Source: an uncultured Sphingomonas sp.
GTDB taxonomy: Bacteria; Pseudomonadota; Alphaproteobacteria; Sphingomonadales; Sphingomonadaceae
Direction of reading: 5' to 3'
NCBI GenBank assembly: GCA_913776255.1
Contig: CAJYLV010000013.1
Span: 1 to 46,874 of the forward strand
DNA: 46,874 nt
In this document: piece by piece, positions 1 to 8,088 of the stretch
How positions within the stretch are numbered: the first letter of the stretch is position 1
How the letters are laid out: each line of letters begins with the position of its first letter
Notes under the pieces: generated by a model
What the model was told of the DNA's origin: nothing
The model's input: the letters and a program-made list of their open reading frames with translations, nothing else
Databases searched by the model: none
Program-made: the position numbers and the translations under genes

Positions 1-324
1 GTGAACGCCAGCTTCAACAACACCATGATCACCATCACCGATGCGCAGGGCAATGCGATCAGCTGGTCGTCGGCCGGCATGATGGGCTTCAAGGGCTCGC
101 GCAAGTCGACCCCGTATGCCGCGCAGGTCGCTGCCGAGGACGCCGGCCGCAAGGCCGCCGACCACGGCGTGCGCACGCTCGAAGTCGAAGTGAAGGGCCC
201 GGGTTCGGGTCGTGAATCGGCGCTCCGCGCGCTCCAGGCCGTCGGTTTCCAGATCACGTCGATCCGCGACGTGACCTCGATCCCGCACAACGGCGTCCGC
301 CCGTCCAAGCGCCGTCGCGTCTGA
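1..324 (+). CDS. rpsK: 30S ribosomal protein S11 (5' truncated by window edge)
   Basis: C-terminal 107 codons of ribosomal protein S11, a platform protein of the 30S subunit that contacts 16S rRNA near the mRNA exit side. The window opens inside the gene: the first codon, GTG, encodes the Val of the conserved VNASFNNT stretch and is not the start, so roughly 20 residues are missing upstream. Visible family marks are [16 protein letters not shown], the [13 protein letters not shown] loop and the basic tail ending [12 protein letters not shown]. rpoA follows 94 bp downstream in the same direction, the usual order of the alpha operon. No break or frameshift is seen in the visible part. Confidence 0.97.
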   Translation: MNASFNNTMITITDAQGNAISWSSAGMMGFKGSRKSTPYAAQVAAEDAGRKAADHGVRTLEVEVKGPGSGRESALRALQAVGFQITSIRDVTSIPHNGVRPSKRRRV

Positions 325-418
325 CGATCACGCTTCGCGTGGCCGCTGACGAGTGGCCACGTTCATTACCCGGCCGTACGCGTCCCCCGCGTCCGGCCCA
401 ACCCCAGGGGACGAGAGC

Positions 419-1483
419 TTGTCTGTCAACGCAAAGAACTGGCAAGAACTGAAGAAGCCCAACCAGCTCGAAAAGAAGAGCGGTGACGGCAAGCGCAAGG
501 CGACCTTCGTCGCCGAGCCGCTGGAGCGGGGCTTCGGCCTGACGCTGGGCAACGCGCTGCGGCGCGTGCTGCTGTCGTCGCTGCAGGGCGCGGCGGTGAC
601 GTCGATCAAGATCGAGAACGTGCTCCACGAGTTCAGCTCGCTGGCGGGCGTCCGCGAGGACGTGACCGACATCGTGCTGAACGTGAAGCAGATCGCGCTG
701 AAGATGCAGGGCGAAGGCCCGAAGCGCCTCCAGCTGTCCGCCACCGGCCCGGCCGAGGTGAAGGCCGGAGACATCGCGGTGTCGGGCGACATCGAGGTGA
801 TGAACCCGGATCTGGTGATCTGCCACCTCGACGACGGCGCGACGTTCAACATGGAACTGACCGCGGATGTCGGGAAGGGCTATGTCGCGGCGGTCAACAA
901 CCGTCCGGCGGACGCACCGATCGGGCTGATCCCGGTCGACGCGCTCTACTCGCCGGTCCGCCAGGTGTCGTACAAGGTCGACCCGACCCGCGTCGGGCAG
1001 GACCTCGACTACGACAAGCTGACGCTGATGATCGAGACCGACGGCACCGTGACCCCGGAAGACGCGGTCGGCTATGCCGGGCGCATCCTTCAGGACCAGC
1101 TGGCGCTGTTCGTCCACTTCGACGATTCGTCGGTCACGCGGTCGGCGCCGATCGGCGTTGCCGCGCCGGCGGCGACGGGTGGCGAAGCCCCGAGCGACAC
1201 CGCGCAGATCAATCGTTACCTGCTCAAGAAGGTCGACGAGCTGGAGCTGTCGGTCCGTTCGGCGAACTGCCTCAAGAACGACAACATCATCTATATCGGC
1301 GATCTGGTCGGCAAGACCGAGGCCGAGATGCTGCGCACGCCGAACTTCGGCCGCAAGTCGCTCAACGAGATCAAGGAAGTGCTGTCGTCGATGGGGCTGC
1401 GGCTGGGTATGGAAATTCCCGGCTGGCCGCCCGAGAACATCGAGGAAGTCGCCAAGAAGCTCGAGCAGGAGATTATGGGGTGA
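419..1483 (+). CDS. rpoA: DNA-directed RNA polymerase subunit alpha
   Basis: Alpha subunit, the scaffold for RNA polymerase assembly and, through its C-terminal domain, the contact for UP elements and activators. I chose the TTG at 419, giving 354 aa that begin [16 protein letters not shown] as in related proteins. It has an AGGGGACGAG ribosome site just upstream; an in-frame ATG at 353 would add 22 residues unlike the family. The N-terminal dimerisation domain (about 25-245) carries [17 protein letters not shown], and the C-terminal domain (about 265-340) carries [11 protein letters not shown] with Arg280 matching the DNA-contacting Arg265 of E. coli. The stop codon lies inside an inverted repeat (1481-1525). 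Confidence 0.96.
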   Translation: MSVNAKNWQELKKPNQLEKKSGDGKRKATFVAEPLERGFGLTLGNALRRVLLSSLQGAAVTSIKIENVLHEFSSLAGVREDVTDIVLNVKQIALKMQGEGPKRLQLSATGPAEVKAGDIAVSGDIEVMNPDLVICHLDDGATFNMELTADVGKGYVAAVNNRPADAPIGLIPVDALYSPVRQVSYKVDPTRVGQDLDYDKLTLMIETDGTVTPEDAVGYAGRILQDQLALFVHFDDSSVTRSAPIGVAAPAATGGEAPSDTAQINRYLLKKVDELELSVRSANCLKNDNIIYIGDLVGKTEAEMLRTPNFGRKSLNEIKEVLSSMGLRLGMEIPGWPPENIEEVAKKLEQEIMG

Positions 1484-1525
1484 TCGCAGTGGATTAGCGG
1501 AAGCTAATCCACGCCGCAGCGATCA
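1481..1525. repeat. Inverted repeat covering the rpoA stop codon
   Basis: A 10-bp perfect stem (1489-1498 with 1503-1512) closes a GGAA loop, which is a GNRA-type tetraloop in RNA. A further 7-bp pairing (1481-1487, TGATCGC, with 1519-1525, GCGATCA) brings the rpoA stop codon into the structure. There is no T-run, so it may be an mRNA-stabilising or attenuating hairpin rather than a full terminator. Confidence 0.7.
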
Positions 1526-1530
1526 CCTCG

Positions 1531-1583
1531 GCCGGCGGGAGCCGAACGGCTCCCGACCGACGACGCGGCTTCGCCGCGTCGCC
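1531..1583 (+). repeat. REP-like two-hairpin palindromic element, copy A
   Basis: Opens with GCCGGCGGG, has a stem-loop at 1537-1554 (GGGAGCCG/CGGCTCCC), the linker CCCGACCGACGACGCGG, and a second stem-loop at 1562-1580 with a TTC loop. The same layout and linker recur at 28625-28682 and, reversed, at 28885-28934. It lies in the 259-bp spacer between rpoA and rplQ. Confidence 0.7.
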
Positions 1584-1634
1584 ACCCGGTCTCCTCCTGC
1601 CAAAACAACCGGCGTCCCGAACGCCGAACCAGAT

Positions 1635-1663
1635 AGGGGCCCCTGCCTGCGCGGGGGCGACGG
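1635..1663. repeat. Short palindromic remnant (AGGGGCCCCTGCCTGCG type)
   Basis: Reads as one arm of the palindrome at 14022-14154 between hslV and hslU: AGGGGCCCCTGCCTGCGC followed by GGGGGCGACGG. Only a half copy is present here. Confidence 0.45.
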
Positions 1664-1742
1664 TCCATCCGGTGAGCCACCGTCCTCACCTGTCCCGGGG
1701 TTCCGTCGAACGGCCCCCTGACGAACGAGAAGGAAGACTATC

Positions 1743-2168
1743 ATGCGCCATCGTGTAGGCGGTCGTAAGCTCCAGCGGACCTCGGCACATCGCATCGCGC
1801 TGTTCCGCAACATGTCGGCCGCGCTCATCAAGCACGAGCAGATCACCACCACCGTCGCCAAGGCGAAGGAACTGCGTCCGTACATCGAGAAGCTGGTGAC
1901 GCTCGGCAAGAAGGGCGGCCTGTCGAACCGCCGTCTGGCGCACGCCCGGCTGCTCGACGACGCGCAGCTGGTCAAGCTGTTCGACGTGCTCGCCAAGCGC
2001 TACGCCGACCGCAACGGCGGCTACACCCGCATCATCAAGGCCGGCATCCGCGCGTCGGACGCCTCGCCGATGGCGATCATCGAGTTCGTCGACCGCGACG
2101 TCGCGGCCAAGGGGCAGGACTCGGGTCCGGTCGTGAGCGACGACGAGGATTTCGACGCCGCCGCCTGA
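1743..2168 (+). CDS. rplQ: 50S ribosomal protein L17
   Basis: Ribosomal protein L17, near the exit of the peptide tunnel on the 50S subunit. The 141-aa product starts [17 protein letters not shown] and contains [27 protein letters not shown], the L17 signature region, followed by the usual GGYTRIIK segment. A strong GAAGGAAG ribosome site sits 8-13 nt before the ATG. The C-terminal 20 residues are acidic (DDEDFD), a common alphaproteobacterial tail. It closes the alpha operon and is followed by an intrinsic terminator at 2193-2222. The 259-bp spacer that separates it from rpoA is unusually long and full of palindromes. Confidence 0.97.
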   Translation: MRHRVGGRKLQRTSAHRIALFRNMSAALIKHEQITTTVAKAKELRPYIEKLVTLGKKGGLSNRRLAHARLLDDAQLVKLFDVLAKRYADRNGGYTRIIKAGIRASDASPMAIIEFVDRDVAAKGQDSGPVVSDDEDFDAAA

Positions 2169-2192
2169 CCGGGCGACCGCGCTGAAACAAAC

Positions 2193-2222
2193 AGGCCGCT
2201 CCGGCAACGGGGCGGCCTTTTT
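2193..2222 (+). terminator. Intrinsic terminator of the alpha operon
   Basis: A 10-bp stem (AGGCCGCTCC at 2193-2202 with GGGGCGGCCT at 2209-2218, one G-T pair), a 6-nt loop and five T residues at 2218-2222, 25 bp past the rplQ stop. Confidence 0.88.
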
Positions 2223-2256
2223 CGTGTGTCTCAGGTTTGCGGACCTGCTTCGTTCC

Positions 2257-2349
2257 GTCATCCCCGCGAAGGCGGGGATCCAGAACCCATGCCATCTCGG
2301 TAGAAGCGTGAGGTTCGCGCGTCTGGATTCTCGCCTCCGCGGGAATGAC
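2257..2349. repeat. Intergenic palindrome, GTCATCCCCGCGAAGGCGGGG family
   Basis: 93-bp element whose ends GTCATCCCCGCGAAGGCGGG and CTCGCCTCCGCGGGAATGAC are imperfect inverted copies of each other. A related element lies at 34182-34287. It sits downstream of the rplQ terminator and upstream of the ParD-like gene. Confidence 0.7.
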
Positions 2350-2418
2350 GGGTGAGGTGACAACTCACCATCCACTCCATATACGCTCCGTATGTTGATA
2401 ACTCCGTGGAGAAGCTGT

Positions 2419-2613
2419 GTGGGCATTGTGAAAATCGACGACCTGATCCACGAGGAGGCGCGCCGCGCGAGTACGGTAATGTGCCGCTCGATCAACGCGC
2501 AGGCGGAATTCTGGATGAAGATCGGGATGCTCGCCGAGGCGAACCCGACCCGGTCGTTCAACGAGATCGTCGCCCGCGAGCGTGCCGCCGCGCCGCTCAC
2601 GACCGCCGCATGA
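2419..2613 (+). CDS. ParD-like protein (antitoxin-like)
   Basis: 64-aa protein starting at GTG 2419 (MGIVKIDDLIHEEARR), with GGAGAAG 4-10 nt upstream; a longer in-frame start at 2392 gives an N-terminus unlike the family. The segment RSINAQAEFWMKIGMLAEAN followed by SFNEIVARE matches the ParD-like family (Pfam ParD_like), small proteins related to the antitoxins of type II toxin-antitoxin modules and probably of ribbon-helix-helix type. No ParE/RelE-like toxin is next to it. Instead its stop overlaps the map start (ATGA), so the two are translationally coupled. That suggests, by inference, an autoregulator of map or an orphan antitoxin. Confidence 0.82.
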   Translation: MGIVKIDDLIHEEARRASTVMCRSINAQAEFWMKIGMLAEANPTRSFNEIVARERAAAPLTTAA

Positions 2614-3398
2614 CCGCGATCCTCAAGACGCCCGACGAACTGGCGCTGATGCGCGAGTCCGGCCGGTTGCTCGCGCAGGTGTTTACGATGCTCGATCGCG
2701 AGACGCTCGCCGGCCAGTCGACGCTGGCGATCAACGACCGGGTCGAGCGCTATATCGTCGACGAGCTGCACGCGCGCCCCGCCAGCAAGGGGCAGTATGA
2801 TTTCGCGTTCGTGCTCAACAGCTCGATCAATCAGGTCGTTTGCCACGGCGTGCCGAACGACGCCGACGTGATCCGCGACGGCGACATCGTCAATCTCGAC
2901 ATCACGCTGGAGAAGAACGGCTTCATCGCCGACTCGAGCAAGACCTATCTGGTCGGCGAGGTCGCGCCCGCCGCGCGCCGCCTCGTGCGCGTCGCGCAGG
3001 AGGCGATGTGGAAGGGGATCGCACAGGTCCGCGCCGGCGCCCGGCTCGGCGATGTCGGCGCGGCGATCGACCGCCACGCCAAGCAGCACGGCTATGCGGT
3101 GGTCCGCGACTTCTGCGGCCACGGCATCGGGCGCGAGATGCACGAGGCGCCCGAGGTGCTCAATTACGGCCGCCCCGGCACCGGCCCGCTGCTGCGCGAG
3201 GGCATGACCTTTACGGTCGAGCCGATGGTCAACCAGGGCACGCGCAAGGTCGCGACGCGCGACGACGGCTGGACAGTCGTCACCGGCGACGGCAAGCTCT
3301 CCGCGCAGTTCGAGCATACGGTGGCGGTGACCGCGACCGGCGTCGAGGTGCTGACGCTCCGCGAAGGCGAGGCGGTGCCCAAGGGCGTGCGCGGCTGA
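2610..3398 (+). CDS. map: Methionine aminopeptidase, type I
   Basis: Removes the N-terminal Met from nascent proteins after deformylation; cytosolic, two divalent metals. The 262-aa length is normal. All metal ligands are present and by count fall at the E. coli numbers: Asp97, Asp108, His171, Glu204 and Glu235, with His79 in the VVCHG motif. Also visible are GHGIGREMHEAP and FTVEPM. The start ATG at 2610 overlaps the upstream ParD-like stop (ATGA), so it likely depends on coupling; no separate strong ribosome site is seen. A 3406-3491 palindrome follows. Upstream in-frame codons from 2406 belong to the overlap with the ParD-like gene and are not part of the protein. Confidence 0.96.
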   Translation: MTAILKTPDELALMRESGRLLAQVFTMLDRETLAGQSTLAINDRVERYIVDELHARPASKGQYDFAFVLNSSINQVVCHGVPNDADVIRDGDIVNLDITLEKNGFIADSSKTYLVGEVAPAARRLVRVAQEAMWKGIAQVRAGARLGDVGAAIDRHAKQHGYAVVRDFCGHGIGREMHEAPEVLNYGRPGTGPLLREGMTFTVEPMVNQGTRKVATRDDGWTVVTGDGKLSAQFEHTVAVTATGVEVLTLREGEAVPKGVRG

Positions 3399-3405
3399 CC
3401 CTCTC

Positions 3406-3491
3406 GTCGCCCCGGACTTGATCCGGGGCCCCGCTTCTTCTTCCTGCTGTCGGAAGAAAGAAGCGGGATCCCGGATCATGTCCGGGATGAC
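3406..3491. repeat. Intergenic palindrome, GTCATCCCGGACTTGATCCGGG family, copy 1
   Basis: 86-bp inverted repeat directly after map. The arms read GTCGCCCCGGACTTGATCCG and, from the other end, GTCATCCCGGACATGATCCG, and contain GCGGGATCC/GGGGCCCCGC. Further copies are at 11930, 17899 (half), 23065, 31219 and 34077. Confidence 0.85.
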
Positions 3492-3553
3492 GGGTAGCGT
3501 ACAAGCCTTAGCCCCCTCTTTCCCACCGCGCGCCATCCCGCTACAGGCCCGCC

Positions 3554-5107
3554 ATGGAGCATCCCGACAACATCCTCATTGTCGATTTCGGCAGCCAGGT
3601 GACCCAGCTGATCGCGCGTCGCGTGCGCGAGGCGGGGGTCTATAGCGAGGTCGCGCCCTTCCAGTCCGCCGCCGAGGCGTTCGCGCGGCTCAAGCCCAAG
3701 GGCGTGATCCTGTCGGGCGGCCCGGCCTCGGTGGTCGACGACAACAGCCCGCGCGCGCCGCAGGAAATCTTCGACGCCGGCGTGCCGGTGCTCGGCATCT
3801 GCTATGGCCAGCAGGTGATGAACACCCAGCTCGGCGGGCGGGTCGAAAAGGGGATGTCGGGCGAGTTCGGGCTGGCGTTCGTCGAGGTCGACCAGACCTG
3901 CGCGCTGTTCGACGGGCTGTGGCAGGCCGGCGAGAAGCATCAGGTGTGGATGAGCCACGGCGACCATGTCGCGGCGCTCGCCCCCGGCTTCGCGCCCGTC
4001 GCCTCGTCGCCCGGCGCGCCCTTCGCGATCACCGCCGACGAGGCGCGGCGCTTCTACGGGATGCAGTTCCACCCCGAGATGGTCCACACGCCGGACGGCG
4101 CGAAGCTGATCGCCAATTTCGCGCGCCATGTCTGCGGGCTGGTGGGCGACTGGACGATGGCGGAGTTCCGCAGCGTCAAGATCGCCGAGATCCGCGCGCA
4201 GGTCGGCGACAAGCGCGTGATCTGCGGGCTGTCGGGCGGGGTCGACTCGGCGGTCGCGGCGGTGCTGATCCACGAGGCGATCGGCGAGCAGCTCACCTGC
4301 GTGTTCGTCGACGGCGGCATCCTGCGTCAGGGCGAGGCCGAGCAGGTCGTCGGGCTGTTCCGCGGTGCCTATAACATCCCGCTGGTGCACGTGCAGGCGC
4401 AGGACCTGTTCATGGGCGGGCTGGCCGGCGTCACCGACCCGGAGGCGAAGCGCAAGTTCATCGGCAAGACCTTCATCGACGTATTCGAGGCCGAGGCGAA
4501 GAAGATCGGCGGCGCGGATTTCCTCGCGCAGGGCACGCTCTACCCGGACGTGATCGAGAGCGTCAGCTTCACCGGCGGCCCGTCGGTGACGATCAAGAGC
4601 CACCACAATGTCGGCGGGCTGCCCGAGCGGATGAACATGAAGCTCGTCGAGCCGCTGCGCGAATTGTTCAAGGACGAGGTCCGCGCGCTCGGCCGCGAGC
4701 TGGGGCTGCCGGAGGTGTTCGTCAGCCGTCATCCGTTCCCGGGGCCGGGGCTGGCGATCCGCATCCCCGGCGAGGTGACGCGCGAGCGCTGCGACATTTT
4801 GCGCAAGGCGGATGCGATCTATCTCGAGGAAATCCGCAACGCCGGGCTCTACGACACGATCTGGCAAGCGTTCGCGGTGCTGCTGCCGGTGCGCTCGGTC
4901 GGGGTGATGGGCGACGGGCGGACCTATGACAGCGTGCTGGCGCTGCGTGCGGTCACCTCGGTCGACGGCATGACCGCTGAGGCGTTCGAGTTCCCCGGCG
5001 GCTTCCTGCCGCGCGTCGCGACGCGGATCATCAACGAGGTGAAGGGCGTCAACCGCGTCACCTACGACTATACCTCCAAGCCCCCCGGCACGATCGAGTG
5101 GGAATGA
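3554..5107 (+). CDS. guaA: GMP synthase, glutamine-hydrolysing
   Basis: Converts XMP to GMP with ATP and glutamine, last step of guanine nucleotide synthesis. The 517-aa product has an N-terminal glutamine amidotransferase domain with nucleophile Cys83 (GICYGQQ) and the His173/Glu175 pair (FHPEM). An ATP pyrophosphatase domain follows, with P-loop SGGVDS at 227-232. The C-terminal dimerisation domain contains [13 protein letters not shown] and ends PPGTIEWE, as in the family. The ATG at 3554 gives the typical [15 protein letters not shown] start. Its stop codon is embedded in a strong hairpin (5102-5152). It stands alone; guaB is not in the window. Confidence 0.98.
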   Translation: MEHPDNILIVDFGSQVTQLIARRVREAGVYSEVAPFQSAAEAFARLKPKGVILSGGPASVVDDNSPRAPQEIFDAGVPVLGICYGQQVMNTQLGGRVEKGMSGEFGLAFVEVDQTCALFDGLWQAGEKHQVWMSHGDHVAALAPGFAPVASSPGAPFAITADEARRFYGMQFHPEMVHTPDGAKLIANFARHVCGLVGDWTMAEFRSVKIAEIRAQVGDKRVICGLSGGVDSAVAAVLIHEAIGEQLTCVFVDGGILRQGEAEQVVGLFRGAYNIPLVHVQAQDLFMGGLAGVTDPEAKRKFIGKTFIDVFEAEAKKIGGADFLAQGTLYPDVIESVSFTGGPSVTIKSHHNVGGLPERMNMKLVEPLRELFKDEVRALGRELGLPEVFVSRHPFPGPGLAIRIPGEVTRERCDILRKADAIYLEEIRNAGLYDTIWQAFAVLLPVRSVGVMGDGRTYDSVLALRAVTSVDGMTAEAFEFPGGFLPRVATRIINEVKGVNRVTYDYTSKPPGTIEWE

Positions 5108-5152
5108 TGTGGACTCGCGATCCCGCGGGGCGGGATCGCGGCCACATCATTC
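5102..5152. repeat. Long hairpin overlapping the guaA stop codon
   Basis: Outer arms GAATGATGTGG (5102-5112) and CCACATCATTC (5142-5152) pair over 11 bp; inner arms CGCGATCCCG (5116-5125) and CGGGATCGCG (5131-5140) pair over 10 bp. The TGA of guaA is at 5105-5107. No T-run follows, so termination is possible but not shown. Confidence 0.75.
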
Positions 5153-5222
5153 GGCATCGCAAGATGCCGCTGGGCCGCGAGCGCTGACGTCACGTGGCGG
5201 GGTCGCGGCCACATCATTCGGC
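5136..5222. repeat. 20-bp exact direct repeat after guaA
   Basis: The 20-mer beginning TCGCGGCCACATCATT at 5136-5155 is repeated exactly at 5203-5222, 67 bp apart. The first copy forms the right arm of the guaA hairpin. Confidence 0.75.
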
Positions 5223-5235
5223 GAAAGGCCCATCC

Positions 5236-5310
5236 GTCATTGCGAGCGCAGCGAAGCAATCCAGGGCGTCCTGGTCCGGCTCTGGATTGCTTCGCTGCGC
5301 TCGCAATGAC
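5236..5310. repeat. 75-bp palindromic element, copy 1
   Basis: Ends GTCATTGCGAGCGCAGCGAA and, inverted, TTCGCTGCGCTCGCAATGAC, enclosing an asymmetric core with GCGTCCTGGTCC. It is exactly 75 bp, like the copies at 9415, 28712, 33964 and 39195. Confidence 0.9.
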
Positions 5311-5371
5311 ACCGTGGTGGCCGCCGCCGTCCAATCGTGCCACAATCATTGCGACCACGATGGAATGACCA

Positions 5372-5941
5372 ATGATCGCCGCCCTCCTGTCGCTCGCTTT
5401 GCAAGCCGCACCCGCGCCGCATCTCCCCGATACCCCGGCGTTGCGCGGGCAGGGGCAGTTGGCGCTGTTCGACATGATCTGCGTGCGGGTCTTCCCCGAC
5501 GAGGCGCGGATCGCGACCGCGATGGCGAAGCTGCCCGGTGCGCGCGCGCTGACCCCGGACGAGTTGCGCACCTATCTGAAGGACGATCCCGGCCGCGGCT
5601 GGATCATGCCTGCGGGGACCAGCCAGATCGTCGTGACGCTGGAGGCGCCGCCGATCCGCTCCTGTGCGGTGCGCATGACCAATACCGACGGCGTGATCGA
5701 CGAGAACAAGTGGCAGCAACTGCTCACCGCCGCACAGGCACGCAGCGGCGGCGGGTTCCTCACCATGCCCCCGCAGACTTTCGCGGTCGGCGACATCCGC
5801 TCGCAAGCCAGCGGCGTCCAGAAACAGGGTGTCGGCGGCGCGGCGGAGGCGATCTACCTGATCCGCAGCACCCCGAAGACGCCCGGCTACGCAACCGAAA
5901 TCCGCATGGTGCGTCAGCTGGTGACGCCGCAGCGGCGCTAG
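5372..5941 (+). CDS. Exported protein of unknown function
   Basis: 189 aa. Starts MIAALLSLALQAAPAP, a short hydrophobic stretch that reads as a signal peptide ending near Ala-Pro, so export is likely. The rest is soluble in character with no motif I recognise; two cysteines (the first in DMICVRVFPDE, the second in IRSCAVRM) could pair in the periplasm. The ATG at 5372 is preceded by GGAATG about 5 nt upstream, a weak ribosome site. It is followed 5 bp later by another small exported protein gene, so the two are probably co-transcribed. Confidence 0.65.
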   Translation: MIAALLSLALQAAPAPHLPDTPALRGQGQLALFDMICVRVFPDEARIATAMAKLPGARALTPDELRTYLKDDPGRGWIMPAGTSQIVVTLEAPPIRSCAVRMTNTDGVIDENKWQQLLTAAQARSGGGFLTMPPQTFAVGDIRSQASGVQKQGVGGAAEAIYLIRSTPKTPGYATEIRMVRQLVTPQRR

Positions 5942-5946
5942 CAGGC

Positions 5947-6270
5947 ATGAAGCCGATGCGCTGGTGGTTCCTGATCGCCCCCTTGTGCGGTCTGACGGTC
6001 GCCTGTGCTGCTCCGGCCGCCGGCACCCGGTTCGACGTCGTGCTGCGCGAGACAGACGCAACGTGCGTCACCACGTTCGAGGGACATGACCTCACCAGCG
6101 CCGAACTGCTGGAGATGGCCCGCGCAAGGGCGCGGAAGACGCGCGAGGCGCAGGTCGCCACGAAGACGGTCAACACGCCGTGGCGGTGCGTCGCCGGCCT
6201 GATCTACACGTTGCAAATGGCGGGGTTCGAGAAGATCAACTTCGCCGCGCTGCCTTCCGCGCGCCGCTAG
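5947..6270 (+). CDS. Small exported protein, possible ExbD/TolR-like periplasmic fold
   Basis: 107 aa from ATG 5947. Residues about 5-22 are hydrophobic and end VACAAP, so it carries a signal peptide; whether the Cys is a lipid anchor is uncertain because the residues before it fit a lipobox poorly. The C-terminal half contains a TPWRCVAGLIYTLQMAGFEK stretch. This resembles the end of ExbD/TolR periplasmic domains, where a helix is followed by a strand (here INFAALP). That resemblance is by eye only, and the N-terminal transmembrane Asp motif of true ExbD is missing. It lies 5 bp after the preceding exported protein gene. Confidence 0.55.
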   Translation: MKPMRWWFLIAPLCGLTVACAAPAAGTRFDVVLRETDATCVTTFEGHDLTSAELLEMARARARKTREAQVATKTVNTPWRCVAGLIYTLQMAGFEKINFAALPSARR

Positions 6271-6306
6271 CCGGCGATCCTCCCTCCATGCATGGACCGG
6301 ACCTGC

Positions 6307-6654
6307 ATGCCCGTCACCCTCTACGGCATCCCCAATTGCGACACCGTCAAGAAGGCGCGCACGTGGCTCGCCGACCACGACGTCGCGCACACCTTCCACG
6401 ACTATAAGAAAGCCGGCGTCGACGAAGCAGCGCTCGACGCCTGGATCGCGCAGCTCGGCTGGGAGCCGTTGCTTCACCGCGCCGGCACCACCTTCCGCAA
6501 GCTGCCCGACGCCGACAAGACCGACATCGACGCCGCCAAGGCGCGCGCGCTGATGATCGCGCATCCGTCGACGATCAAGCGCCCGGTGCTGGTCGATGGC
6601 GACCGTATCGCGGTGGGGTTCAACCCGGAACGCTATGCCGCGCTCTTCGCCTGA
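6307..6654 (+). CDS. ArsC/Spx-family reductase-like protein (YffB type)
   Basis: 115 aa thioredoxin-fold protein of the ArsC/Spx/MgsR family. The start MPVTLYGIPNCDTVKKARTW matches the YffB subgroup; an in-frame ATG at 6292 would add five residues. Only the first Cys of the usual active site is present (NCDT), so it is not a CxxC redox protein. The conserved C-terminal motif IKRPVLVDGDR with GFNPERY is that of the family, whose members include arsenate reductases using glutathione and regulators. The physiological substrate of the YffB subgroup is not established. It lies 51 bp before a tRNA-Arg gene. Confidence 0.85.
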   Translation: MPVTLYGIPNCDTVKKARTWLADHDVAHTFHDYKKAGVDEAALDAWIAQLGWEPLLHRAGTTFRKLPDADKTDIDAAKARALMIAHPSTIKRPVLVDGDRIAVGFNPERYAALFA

Positions 6655-6666
6655 ACCGCTTCGCCG

Positions 6667-6695
6667 TTGACCGGGCGCGTGCGGAAACCTAGGAA
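6667..6695 (+). promoter_or_regulatory. Candidate promoter of tRNA-Arg(CCT)
   Basis: TTGACC at 6667-6672, 17-bp spacer, TAGGAA at 6690-6695; a start about 7 nt later would fall just before the mature tRNA 5' end at 6706. The -35 is good, the -10 is poor. Confidence 0.4.
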
Positions 6696-6705
6696 AACCG
6701 CCCGT

Positions 6706-6782
6706 GCCCCCGTAGCTCAGCAGGATAGAGCGACGGTTTCCTAAACCGCAGGCCGTGAGTTCGAATCTCGCCGGGGGCACCA
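6706..6782 (+). tRNA. tRNA-Arg (anticodon CCT)
   Basis: 77-nt cloverleaf with CCA encoded (6780-6782). The acceptor arm is GCCCCCG (6706-6712) with CGGGGGC (6772-6778), perfectly paired; D arm GCTC...GAGC; T arm contains GTTCGAATC. The anticodon loop TTCCTAA gives anticodon CCT, reading AGG. The anticodon stem has a terminal A-C mismatch (27-43). The downstream yegD-like gene starts 21 bp after the tRNA; an in-frame ATG at 6755 lies inside the tRNA and is not a plausible start. Confidence 0.95.
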
Positions 6783-6802
6783 CACCTGCGACGGAGCAAG
6801 AC

Positions 6803-8086
6803 GTGGCGCGTGCGCTCGGCCTCGATTTCGGCACCACCAACACCGTCGTCGCGCTCGCCGAGGACGATGACGCGCGGTTGGTCGAGTTCGCCGGCAAGGA
6901 AGCGACCGGCGCGGTGTTCCGCTCGGCCTTGTGCTTCTGGGAGGACGAGCAGGGCTGGAACGGCGTCGCCAGCGAGGCGGGGCCGTGGGCGATCGCCGAA
7001 TATCTGGAGGCGCCGCTCGACAGCCGTTTCGTTCAGTCGTTCAAGACCGTCGCCGCCAGCCCGCTGTTCGAGCGGACGACGATCTTCAACCGCCAGATGC
7101 GCTTCGAGGATCTCGGCCGGCTGTTGCTCCAGAAGCTGGTGCGCCATGCCGGCGGGCAACTCGACGATCGCCCCGCGCGCGTGATCGTCGGGCGGCCGGT
7201 CGAATATGCCGGCGCGCGCCCCGACGAAGCGCTCGCCCGGCAACGTTACGACCTGATGCTGCGCGAGTTCGGCGCCGAGGTCCATTACGTCTACGAACCG
7301 CTCGGCGCGGCGCACAGTTTTGCGGCGCGGCTGACCGAGCCCGCGACGATCCTCGTCGCCGATTTCGGTGGCGGGACGACCGACTTCTCGCTGGTGCGCG
7401 TCGCCGCGCCGGGCGCTGAGCGCCGCTGCGTCCCGCTCGCCTCGACGGGCGTCGGGATCGCCGGCGACCGTTTCGACCAACGGATCGTCTCGCAACTGGT
7501 GCTGCCGCTGCTGGGCAAGGGCGGGCAATATCGCTCGTTTGGCAAGGTGCTCGACATCCCCGGCGGCTTCTTCAACGACGTCGCGGACTGGTCGCGGCTG
7601 GCGATGATGCGCAACCGCCGCACGCTCGAGGAATTGCGCAAGCTGCAACGCGACGCGCTCGATCCCGAGGCGATCGGGCGGATGATCGCGTTGGTCGAGG
7701 AGGAGCAGGGCTTCCCGCTCTACGACGCGGTCGGCAAGCTCAAGCGCGCGCTGTCGGGCGCCGACCATGCCGAGTTCGCGTTCGAGGGCGGCGGCATCCG
7801 CATCGCCGCCGACGTGACGCGCGCCGATTTCGAGCGCTGGATCGCCGACGATCTCGTCCGCATCGAGGCCGCGCTCGACGCGGCCTTGACGCGCGGCGGG
7901 GCGGAGGCGGGGGCGATCGACCGCGTGTTCCTGACCGGCGGTTCGTCGCTGATCCCGGCGATCCGCGCGATCTTCGACCGCCGCTTCGGCGCGGCGCGGA
8001 TCGCGACCGGCGGCGAGCTGACCTCGATCGCGCACGGCCTCGCGCTGATCGGTGCCGAGCCCGACATCACGCCCTGGGAGGCGTGA
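6803..8086 (+). CDS. yegD: Hsp70-family protein, YegD type
   Basis: 427-aa actin/Hsp70-fold ATPase. Start GTG 6803 ([14 protein letters not shown]) follows GGAG with 8-nt spacing. The phosphate-1 motif is LDFGTTNT (7-14), the phosphate-2 motif is [12 protein letters not shown], and the adenosine motif is [11 protein letters not shown] near the C-terminus. It lacks the substrate-binding and lid domains of DnaK, as YegD proteins do; their client and role are not established. The stop is 2 bp before the pncB start, so the two are probably one transcript, possibly started from the tRNA region. Confidence 0.9.
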   Translation: MARALGLDFGTTNTVVALAEDDDARLVEFAGKEATGAVFRSALCFWEDEQGWNGVASEAGPWAIAEYLEAPLDSRFVQSFKTVAASPLFERTTIFNRQMRFEDLGRLLLQKLVRHAGGQLDDRPARVIVGRPVEYAGARPDEALARQRYDLMLREFGAEVHYVYEPLGAAHSFAARLTEPATILVADFGGGTTDFSLVRVAAPGAERRCVPLASTGVGIAGDRFDQRIVSQLVLPLLGKGGQYRSFGKVLDIPGGFFNDVADWSRLAMMRNRRTLEELRKLQRDALDPEAIGRMIALVEEEQGFPLYDAVGKLKRALSGADHAEFAFEGGGIRIAADVTRADFERWIADDLVRIEAALDAALTRGGAEAGAIDRVFLTGGSSLIPAIRAIFDRRFGAARIATGGELTSIAHGLALIGAEPDITPWEA

Positions 8087-8088
8087 CG

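Noticed and set aside
6706..6782. tRNA-Arg(CCT) as an integration site of a mobile element
   Set aside because: No integrase and no repeat of the tRNA 3' end downstream were seen; the next genes are ordinary.
6755..6802. An upstream in-frame start for the YegD-like protein
   Set aside because: It lies inside tRNA-Arg(CCT). The GTG at 6803 has a ribosome site and the family N-terminus.
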